In this document: positions 56,994-64,000 of the stretch, piece after piece
How the letters are laid out: the number at the start of each line of letters is the position of its first letter
Position numbering within the stretch: the first letter of the stretch is position 1
Assembly: GCA_963745765.1 (NCBI GenBank)
Contig: CAVUYQ010000034.1
Coordinates: 59,430 to 123,429 of the forward strand
Source of the DNA: Ww85 sp963745765
Lineage (GTDB): Bacteria; Desulfobacterota; Desulfobulbia; Desulfobulbales; Desulfocapsaceae
Direction of reading: 5' to 3'
DNA length: 64,000 bases
The notes under the pieces: model-generated
What the model was told of the DNA's origin: nothing
Seen by the model: only the letters and a program-made list of their open reading frames with translations
Databases searched by the model: none
Position numbers and translations under genes: made by a program

Positions 56994-57914
56994 TTATTGA
57001 CCCAGTAGTCGTGCCAATCTCACGAAATGTTCGCCAAGCAAGATCACAAGATAAGGAAGAAAAATAAACGGTAAGGTGATAAAGATCATTTTTGTTGGAA
57101 GCTTACCGGCCTTCTCCTCTATGGTTTGCTGCCGCATATAGTATATTCGTTCAGAAAGATCAGCCAGCGTGTTTGAAATGGAACTGCCCATTTTTTCGTT
57201 CTGGATCATGACAGCTACCAAATATTGCATTTCCGGGATGGGGTTTCGGGTAACCAGCCGATTAAATGCTTCAATACGATCCATACCGGCTTGTGTTTGG
57301 TCAAAAAGATAGGTGAATTCCTGGCATAATTCAGGATGAATGTCTTCAAGTTCGGCAATCACTTTCTTCACACTGTTCAGCCAACCCAGGCCCGCAGTCA
57401 TATTGATGTTACACATATCAATAAAGTCAGGCAGGGCCATGGTAACCTTTTGCAGGCGCTTTCTGGTGATCATGGTTAAAACGATATCAGGCAGAAACAG
57501 AAAGAGGATGGGAAAAACAATGACAAAATAGGCAGAAGTAACTCCACCCTGCCAAAGGGAAACTCCACCGACAGCAGCCGTTATCACGCCTGAATATTTC
57601 AATAAATAGTAGTAACTTATATGCTTTTTCTGACGGAATCCGGCAACCATCAGTTTTAGTCTGGTCTTGTCCTGTTTTCGGGGAGATGATGAGGCCAACT
57701 TCAAACCTAATTTCTCCAGGAAGGACAAATGCTGCTGATTTTCAGTACGTTGCTGCTGGTTGAAGCTGGAGGCAGTATCATCAAAGATCTTCCTGATCCG
57801 TTGCCTGGTTCCAAAACGTGGTATCCATCCGACAGATTTTATATAAAGCAACAAGCCAATGCACGCACCGCACAGGGCGCCAGATATCAGGATGGCAGGT
57901 AGAAGAAGAAACAT
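56994..57914 (-). CDS. tadC: Tad/Flp pilus inner-membrane protein TadC
   Basis: A 306-residue member of the type II secretion F family. Membrane segments are near the N terminus, around residues 95-145 and at the C terminus. The F domain (LPDFIDMCNINMTAGLGWLN, VAVMIQNEKMGSSISNTLAD) is clear. TadC and TadB form the inner-membrane platform of the Flp pilus. The start overlaps the tadB stop by one base (TGATG). It is the last gene of the cluster; the IS630 element begins 16 bases beyond its stop. Confidence 0.92.
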   Translation of the reverse strand: MFLLLPAILISGALCGACIGLLLYIKSVGWIPRFGTRQRIRKIFDDTASSFNQQQRTENQQHLSFLEKLGLKLASSSPRKQDKTRLKLMVAGFRQKKHISYYYLLKYSGVITAAVGGVSLWQGGVTSAYFVIVFPILFLFLPDIVLTMITRKRLQKVTMALPDFIDMCNINMTAGLGWLNSVKKVIAELEDIHPELCQEFTYLFDQTQAGMDRIEAFNRLVTRNPIPEMQYLVAVMIQNEKMGSSISNTLADLSERIYYMRQQTIEEKAGKLPTKMIFITLPFIFLPYLVILLGEHFVRLARLLGQ

Positions 57915-58846
57915 CAGAAATTAATCCTTGTCATATATCTAAGCAATAAGGACCCGGTGATAATCAAAGCCAGGCATGTCTTGAAGAGAAACAGGCCGGT
58001 TGGGTCATGTAGAAAAAAATCCATGCTCTGAGGATCAATGACATAGCGGATAGAAATTAAAACAAATGGCAGGGCTCCTAAAATAAAGGCAGTAAACCGT
58101 GATTCAGCAGTCAAGGCTTTCAGCTTTAAGCTGAAGGCAACGCGTCTGCGCATAATTCCAGCAAGCTGTTCAAGTATTTTGATAAGTTGCCCGCCTGTTT
58201 CCCTGTGGACAATCAAGGCAATGGCCAAATAGTGAACCTCTGCAATGCACAGCCGTCTTCTGAAGCCATTCATAACTTCCCTGAATGGTACTCCCAGTTC
58301 AATCTGTTTACTCATTTGCCTGAATTCATCACTGATGGGGTTAGGAAAATCATTACTTATAATCAATATGGCCTGATTTATACTGCTGCCCGCAGAAAGT
58401 GAACGTATTATAGCCTCGATAGCATCAGGTAGTTGGCGCACAAAAAGCTGCCGGCGGCGCACTATGTTGATGATAATGAAGAATGGGACTATGAGCGGCA
58501 GTAAAATGACGGCAAACTGAACTGCAGGGCCAAGTTTTACAGGGAGAATCATCAGTAAGATGGAGAGTCCTGCCAGAGTCAAGCCACAGATAAAGACAAT
58601 GTTCACCTTTTCTTCTCTAACGCCTGCCTGAAAAATATATTGCTTCAACCGGCCTAGTAATTTGTCCAGTGTTTTTTGTCTGATGGTGGTTGGACGATTG
58701 ACAATCGTAACAGGTAGGCCAATTCGTTTTTTTAGACGCCTAGTCGCCTTACCTCTACCCAGCCATGGTCTTTTTATCTGCCAGGTAATGAGAAAAAAAA
58801 ACGGCATCAGTACAGAAATATAGAGAATAATATCAAGTATATTCAT
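57914..58846 (-). CDS. tadB: Tad/Flp pilus inner-membrane protein TadB
   Basis: A 310-residue type II secretion F family protein with an N-terminal membrane segment, a pair near residues 85-125 and a C-terminal pair. The F domain includes LPDAIEAIIRSLSAGSSINQ and EVHYLAIALIVHRETGGQL. It lies between tadA and tadC with minimal gaps. Its role is the membrane platform with TadC. The gene is complete. Confidence 0.92.
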   Translation of the reverse strand: MNILDIILYISVLMPFFFLITWQIKRPWLGRGKATRRLKKRIGLPVTIVNRPTTIRQKTLDKLLGRLKQYIFQAGVREEKVNIVFICGLTLAGLSILLMILPVKLGPAVQFAVILLPLIVPFFIIINIVRRRQLFVRQLPDAIEAIIRSLSAGSSINQAILIISNDFPNPISDEFRQMSKQIELGVPFREVMNGFRRRLCIAEVHYLAIALIVHRETGGQLIKILEQLAGIMRRRVAFSLKLKALTAESRFTAFILGALPFVLISIRYVIDPQSMDFFLHDPTGLFLFKTCLALIITGSLLLRYMTRINF

Positions 58847-58851
58847 GACTG

Positions 58852-60231
58852 TCAGACCTCAATTGCACAGCGAAAAATTGAGTCCTGGTTAATTTCCATT
58901 TCATAGCCTGATTTATTCGTGAACTGAGGCCGTACTCCAGTTGCCTTAAAAATGCCTTTTTTGCCATTTTTTGGGGAGGTAAATGGTTCATATTTGAAAA
59001 TTTCCTGAAGAACAATATTGTCTTCTTCAATGCTGATAAGATCTGTAATGGAAACTATGCGACGAACGCCGTCTCTTCCCCTGTCAATATGAATAATGAG
59101 GTCAACGGCACTAACAATCTGGCGCAGAGTTGCCCTACTTGATAGATTAACGCCGCTGAGGCTGACCATAAGTTCAAGCCGGCTGATAGCATCTTGAGGA
59201 TTGTTGGCATGGACTGTAGCCAGTGAACCGTCATGCCCGGTATTCATAGCCTGAAACATATCCAACACCTCTTCACCACGGATCTCACCTATAATTATAC
59301 GGTCCGGCCTCATGCGCAGAGCATTACGCAAGAGATCGCGCTGGGTTACCTCTCCAAAGCCCTCGGCATTTGGAGGACGATATTCCATTCGAACAACATG
59401 CTCCTGCTGCAGTCTTAGCTCAAGGCTGTCCTCTATGGTTATGATACGCTCATCATCGGGAATCAGACCACTTAACATATTGAGAGTAGTGGTTTTACCG
59501 CAGCCCGTTCCGCCACAGATAAGAATGTTCAATTTTGATTTAATTGCCAAATCAAGAAACGTATATATCGGCTCCACCATGGTGCCGGTTGAGATCAAGT
59601 CCTTTGCCCGTAGATGCTGTTCTGGAAATTTTCGTATTGATACAGTAATACCGTCAACCACAAGAGGAGGAATGATGATATTTATGCGGGAACCGTCCGG
59701 GAGGCGGGAATCTACCCGAGGAGATGCCTCGTCAACCCGGCGACCTGTGGTATATAACATTCTTTCGACTTTGTTTCGCAGGTGATCTTCGTTGGCAAAG
59801 GTGACATCTGTTTTTTCTATTTTTCCAAACCGTTCTACATAAATCTGGTTATACCGATTAATTAATATGTCTGTAATGGTGGGATCAGCCATAAGGATCT
59901 CAAGTGGGCCCAGGCCATAAATGTCATCCAGAAGTTCTGAGCCAAGGTGCCTTATCTCATTTTCTGACAGACGATGGTTCAATGCTCCAGATACATCGCG
60001 AATTAACCCTTCAATTCTGGGGGTCAGTTCAGATCTCGATTCGACTGAATCGGGCCGGTAAAATGCCTCATCCTCAGAAGCCAGTTGTTGGCACTCCTGT
60101 TTGATTCTGGCAACCATCACATTATTACTGAATTGAAAATGTGGTGTACCGGATTGTATTACTGGTTTTATGGCAGCAGGTGTTATTGTTTTTAGGCTTG
60201 ATTGGCTGCGCAGTCTTTTTTGCAGGTCCAT
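58852..60231 (-). CDS. tadA: Tad/Flp pilus assembly ATPase TadA (CpaF)
   Basis: A 459-residue secretion ATPase. Walker A is ILICGGTGCGKTTTLNMLSG, the Asp box follows, Walker B is MRPDRIIIGEIRGEEVLDMF, and the His box is GHDGSLATVHANNPQDAISR. The N-terminal domain (GLGPLEILMADPTITDILIN) is typical of CpaF. It powers pilin assembly and retraction in the cytoplasm against TadB/TadC. It is preceded by a GAGG site and lies 24 bases from tadZ. Confidence 0.95.
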   Translation of the reverse strand: MDLQKRLRSQSSLKTITPAAIKPVIQSGTPHFQFSNNVMVARIKQECQQLASEDEAFYRPDSVESRSELTPRIEGLIRDVSGALNHRLSENEIRHLGSELLDDIYGLGPLEILMADPTITDILINRYNQIYVERFGKIEKTDVTFANEDHLRNKVERMLYTTGRRVDEASPRVDSRLPDGSRINIIIPPLVVDGITVSIRKFPEQHLRAKDLISTGTMVEPIYTFLDLAIKSKLNILICGGTGCGKTTTLNMLSGLIPDDERIITIEDSLELRLQQEHVVRMEYRPPNAEGFGEVTQRDLLRNALRMRPDRIIIGEIRGEEVLDMFQAMNTGHDGSLATVHANNPQDAISRLELMVSLSGVNLSSRATLRQIVSAVDLIIHIDRGRDGVRRIVSITDLISIEEDNIVLQEIFKYEPFTSPKNGKKGIFKATGVRPQFTNKSGYEMEINQDSIFRCAIEV

Positions 60232-60255
60232 ATATGATCCTCGAACTGGCTCCTC

Positions 60256-61462
60256 CTAGCTCTTGCGCCTGAAGAGAGAGGCTAACCATCCTGTTTTCTT
60301 TTTGAAGCTGATTGCCGGATCATACTCGGCATTACCAGGCAGCAACATGGCGGCAATCTTTTTCATCTCCTGGTTGGGTATAGAATCTGGAGCGAACTCC
60401 TCCAGCAGTTTTCCTTTTTGCAGTGCCTCCAGAAAAACCAGATAATTATTTTCTATCTCAGCTGAAACCGCTATTCCCAAGGCATCAAGCAACTCATTGA
60501 TAAGCTCGCCGCCCTGAGATGTTTTTCGATTAAAGATGAGCTTGAGGCTCTCGGCTTCATAACCCAGTTGCAGGCAGGTATCATAAGCAACGCGAACCGC
60601 CCGCATGGAAGAGAGAGACGGTTCAGATACCAGCATTATAGTTGATGATTCATCCAGACAGGCCAAAGTAACGGGACTAAAATCACTGGCACAGTCAATA
60701 ATAATATAGTTGTAATGTTGACGTAACAGGGTCAGGACCATTTTTATGTTAACATCTGTGACATCCTCCAGTTCCACAAGATTTTGCGGCAGGCCGAGAT
60801 ATCTGAGTCCCGATTCATGACGCTCAATAGAGCTATCAAGTAAATCATCATCCATATGATTGATGTTCTGGATGAAATCACTGATGGTATAACTGTTCTG
60901 TTCTTTTGCATTAATATAGAGAGATGTATCTCCCAAAGGCATATGAAGATCAAGCAGTATGGTTGACCCACCAGTGTGAAAGGCAAGTTGTTCCGCAACA
61001 TTGACCGAGATGGTGGTGGTGCCGACTCCTCCCTTGAGACTGAAAAAAGAGCAGATTTTCCCGGAAAAGGCCCCATGGCTCTGCTGCTGCTCTTTATGGA
61101 TAATTGAAAGTAGGTTGGGGAGATCTTTGGGCATTTCTATAAAACCCTGAACACCACGTTTAGTGGCGGCAAAGAGGATATCCCCATCACGATTGTCAAT
61201 TATGACAAAAATTGGTACCGGACCTACGGCATCGCGGATAGCGGGAATTAAGGATACAGCATTAATTCCGTCCTTACCGAAAGCATCGAGGAGAACAAGA
61301 GCGGCAGATGTCGATTGCCAGGAGATAGGTCCTCGTTCTTCCCGGTTTACATCGTAAAGAAGCGATAAGGCTTGCGCTATTTTTGTGAAATTTTCTCCCA
61401 TCAGCACCAATATAAATGGCAGTTTTGCGGACGTCGTACTGAGTAGAATTGATTTGTGGCAT
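60256..61462 (-). pseudogene. tadZ: Tad pilus localisation protein TadZ (CpaE), N-terminal frameshift
   Basis: A MinD/ParA-type ATPase that places the Tad machinery at the pole. The deviant Walker A SLKGGVGTTTISVNVAEQL, the DLHMPLGDTSLYINAKEQN block and DCASDFSPVTLACLDES are present. The real start is the ATG at 61462 (AGGAG upstream, MPQINSTQYDVRK), but the frame shifts at the TTTT of 61423-61426. Removing one base leads into LPFILVLMGENFTKIAQALS, a pseudo-receiver domain. All else is intact, so an over-called base is likely. Confidence 0.88.
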
Positions 61463-61610
61463 CAGGTATTCTCCTGGCCTGCGAAAGGCAGATGGTAAAT
61501 AATAACCTGGTTGTTATCCACAGACTGGCGGACAATATTGGCATATTGCGTAAAAAACAGACAAGGGCAGCGCAAAATAAAAAAAAATGAAGATATTATA
61601 ATGTGTTTCA

Positions 61611-62501
61611 TTAATTTTTAACCTCGTTATTGGCACTGCTGCCATGTATCATGTCAACTGTATTTTTCTGGGTAATGTTTCCTGTGTTGGATGGTTCAAT
61701 TGAAGCATCTTCAGCTTTCTGAAGCAGGGTATCCAGCGTCAGAACAGAGGAAGATTCAACAGTCTTCTGGTTAGTACCATCGCGCAATGCGAGGTGGATT
61801 TTTCCAGTTGCCATGGCGAGGGTCAGGTCCAGTGCCTGCTCAGGAGTTACTTCCAATGTGACTGTTGTCGCCTTGGGAGCCTTGCCCTGGTTATCTTTTT
61901 GTTTACGGTTGTCATCCCGCATATTTTCGGCAGCAGTGGGAGCTTGTCCCACTCTATTCGCGACCGCTAGGATACGTATGTTCTGCAAAACGATCTTGCC
62001 AACTTTCTGCTGCCTTTCCTCGCCAGGCAGCACAGCCAGGACATCTACCATAGATCCTGGTTCAATCAGGCCAATAAGACCGCTGGTCTGGTCGAGCCAG
62101 AGGCCAAACGCCCTCTTGTCTTTGTCCATAACCAAACTGACTGTTGGGACATTATGAAGTCTTTCAGGGACTATCCATTCCCCTTTATACATTTTGTATT
62201 GTGCCTTTCGGTTAATTACCTGGCTAGGCTCGGAAATTATATTGGCATCACAAATGGTTTTTCTGTTGATTTTTAAAACCAGCAAATCATCTTCGCCGAT
62301 GACAGCACCTGCAGAAATATCCGCAGCACAGACTACCACATCACAAAATTCATATTCACCGGGAAGCGTTGCGTATTTCTGCTCAATTTCCTGACGGGCA
62401 TTTGAGATCTTGGTGTTGACATATATATAGATTAGACAGACAGCAAGCAGAGCTGAAAAAAGTGTCACGGTTATAAGGGCAAGATTCGCCTTGTCTTTCA
62501 C
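61611..62501 (-). CDS. cpaB: Flp pilus assembly protein CpaB (RcpC)
   Basis: A 296-residue protein with an N-terminal membrane anchor (ALITVTLFSALLAVCLIYIY) and an SAF domain (VVCAADISAGAVIGEDDLLV). A periplasmic region with LGLWLDQT-like and VTLEVTPEQALDLTLAMATG blocks follows. CpaB/RcpC proteins act near the outer-membrane secretin. The gene order here is cpaB, then tadZ after 148 bases, with no secretin (cpaC/rcpA) between. A GGAGATGACG site lies before the ATG. Confidence 0.88.
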   Translation of the reverse strand: MKDKANLALITVTLFSALLAVCLIYIYVNTKISNARQEIEQKYATLPGEYEFCDVVVCAADISAGAVIGEDDLLVLKINRKTICDANIISEPSQVINRKAQYKMYKGEWIVPERLHNVPTVSLVMDKDKRAFGLWLDQTSGLIGLIEPGSMVDVLAVLPGEERQQKVGKIVLQNIRILAVANRVGQAPTAAENMRDDNRKQKDNQGKAPKATTVTLEVTPEQALDLTLAMATGKIHLALRDGTNQKTVESSSVLTLDTLLQKAEDASIEPSNTGNITQKNTVDMIHGSSANNEVKN

Positions 62502-62751
62502 GTCATCTCCTTGAAGAAAAGAATAAACGGGTCACAGATAACAAGCATCTTCTGTTAATGTTATTATTTTAGGCTCCGGGGCTGCGCAAGTATTTGATAA
62601 GAGAGGATACCTATATAATGATACTATCATTACTGTGAGAAGTGTCAAATTTTTTGTATAAATTCCATTTTGCGATAGCTTGATAAAAGCTCCGCCATGA
62701 AGCGAAATAAAAGCTTGTTACGAGACTGGGGCTGACATGAGGTCAGTCGGC
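62502..62751. promoter_or_regulatory. Upstream region of the Tad cluster
   Basis: About 250 bases between cpaB and the IS3 element. It is AT-rich with a short palindrome ATGATACTATCAT near 62618, and should contain the promoter of the leftward cluster. No pilin gene is present here. Confidence 0.45.
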
Positions 62752-63985
62752 AATAGTGGAGACCAAATCTCTCATGCTGCAAGCCGTTTTTCATAATATT
62801 GTCTTTCGTAGGCAACTGGTGAAAGATAACCTAACCTTTTCTATCTCCTCTGCCTGTTATAAAAGATCTCAATGTATTCTGTAATCTCTCGAATTGCCTG
62901 TTGCCTGTTTTGATAGGAGCGGTCGGAAACAAGTTCGTTTTTCAACGTGCCCCAGAAGCTCTCAATAGATGCATTATCATAACAATTCCCTTTACGACTC
63001 ATTGAAGCCTTTATTTTGAACTGATTCAACAGCTTCCAGTAATCTGTGAGCAATACTGGCTCCCAAGATCTGAGTGATGGATTAAACCTGCAGGTGGACG
63101 CTTTTTTGTCACCGCCCTGAAGCAGAGATTCCATAACCAGGGCTTTGGTCATTCGTTTATCAAGAGCATACCCCCACAATTTCACCGTTAAAGAGATCCT
63201 TGTGTGCAGCAAGATACAGCCACCCCTCAGCTGTTCGACTATGTTATATCCGTCAACCAGATCTGGTTGGGAGCTGTTGCCAAAAAACACTGGTCCACAA
63301 GATTCGGCGCTACTGGCAGAGAGAGATTGGAGTTGGTTGTAGTGTTAAACTTTCACTTTTGACGGCACCAAACACCCAACTCTTTACGAAGTCTTTTGAT
63401 ACGGTGAACACCAATCTGCAGCCCCTTATTCTCTAATATATCTTGCTGCAAACGTTCAGTTCCACATGCCTCTCTGGTTCGCTTATGGGCTGCCTTGATG
63501 ATGACCTTCAACCGAGCATCATCTTTCTGTCGACGGGATGGTGGTCGAGAGCGCCAGCTATAATAACCGCTTTACGATAATTCCATTTGATCAAAAAGAG
63601 CTCTCAATGGATACTGGAGCCGAAGGTCCTCGATTATGGCATATTGAAAATCGACTCCTTGGCGAAATATGCCGCGGCTTTTTTTAATATGTCCTGCTCC
63701 CTCTTCAGCCTGGCTAACTCAAACTCAGTATCGCTCAGTTCACGCCGGTTCTTTCCTATCTTGCCAACCTTCCCAGCTTTGCTTGCCCGCACCCAGTTAC
63801 TTATTGTGGATTTGGGAATATCAAGACTCCTTGATGCTTCTGGGATGCTAAGGCTTTGGTCAACAACCAGCTTGACCGCCTCTTCCCAGAACTCTTTTGA
63901 GCATCTCTCTTGTGGAATTCTCTTCATTATGACACCTCCGCTTTCTTTGTAAAAAAATAGCGATTTGGTGTCCACTTTTTTCAAC
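62752..63985 (-). mobile_element. IS3-family insertion sequence with intact OrfA and frameshifted OrfB
   Basis: OrfA (63927-63634) is an HTH protein (KRIPQERCSKEFWEEAVKLV, SIPEASRSLDIPKSTISNWV). OrfB is scattered over - strand frames between 63650 and 62760. It ends with KGNCYDNASIESFWGTLKNE, LVSDRSYQNRQQAIREITEY, the usual end of the DDE domain with its last Glu. Ends at about 62754 (AGTGGAGACCAAATC) and 63980 (AGTGGACACCAAATC in inverse) are matching inverted repeats. OrfB has several shifts, so the copy seems inactive. Confidence 0.87.
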
Positions 63986-64000
63986 CTACCTCACTTAGGA

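Overview
The window looks like chromosomal DNA of a Gram-negative, probably Desulfobacterota (Desulfobulbales-like) bacterium. This is inferred from gene order and protein character (ileS-lspA-fabD-bio operon, BioC/BioG biotin route, TRAP transporter, PEP-CTERM proteins, Tad pilus genes), not from a marker gene. The first 12 kb is compact and conserved. The rest is mostly accessory DNA with many insertions, deletions and frameshifts.

Layout. (1) 1-8.0 kb: end of ileS, lspA, fabD, then bioB-A-F-G-C-D, almost all overlapping and on the + strand; bioD carries a one-base frameshift. (2) 8.1-12.9 kb: a small Cys-rich protein, a TRAP transporter (dctPQM, - strand), a monooxygenase-like protein, a broken PAS protein and a lipoprotein. 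(3) 13.3-27.5 kb: a sugar-phosphate block with a CPA1 antiporter, PPK2, PRC-barrel protein, tal, pgi, histidine phosphatase, rpiB, tkt, a glgP/xfp chimera, gnd, zwf and pgl. Several members are frameshifted or have lost their interiors, and the two ends of a phosphoglucomutase gene lie at its two ends. (4) 27.7-36 kb: an intact PEP-CTERM gene, a PilZ protein, and decayed PAS, dockerin, PEP-CTERM, transglutaminase, EAL, group II intron, integrase and resolvase pieces with inverted and tandem repeats. (5) 36-39.4 kb: an AT-rich stretch with a nitroreductase, small unknown proteins, HU and a DUF362 protein. (6) 40.1-43.0 kb: a small secreted protein, a C39-type peptidase, an IS200-like insertion and a coiled-coil/beta-barrel outer-membrane protein, together resembling a reduced Fap (functional amyloid) export locus, followed by a two-component system. 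(7) 45.77-55.54 kb: a cryptic integrated element bounded by 53-bp direct repeats, one inside a complete tRNA-Glu gene, with integrase, HTH protein, primase-helicase, terminase and capsid remnants and one PEP-CTERM gene. (8) 56-62.5 kb: an IS630-like element, then tadC-tadB-tadA-tadZ-cpaB on the - strand. (9) 62.75-64 kb: an IS3-family element.

At least twelve broken genes are restored by removing one base from a run of identical bases. This includes otherwise conserved genes such as bioD, tal, zwf and tadZ. Many 'pseudogenes' may therefore be sequencing over-calls. The large internal deletions and in-frame stop codons cannot be explained that way and point to real decay.
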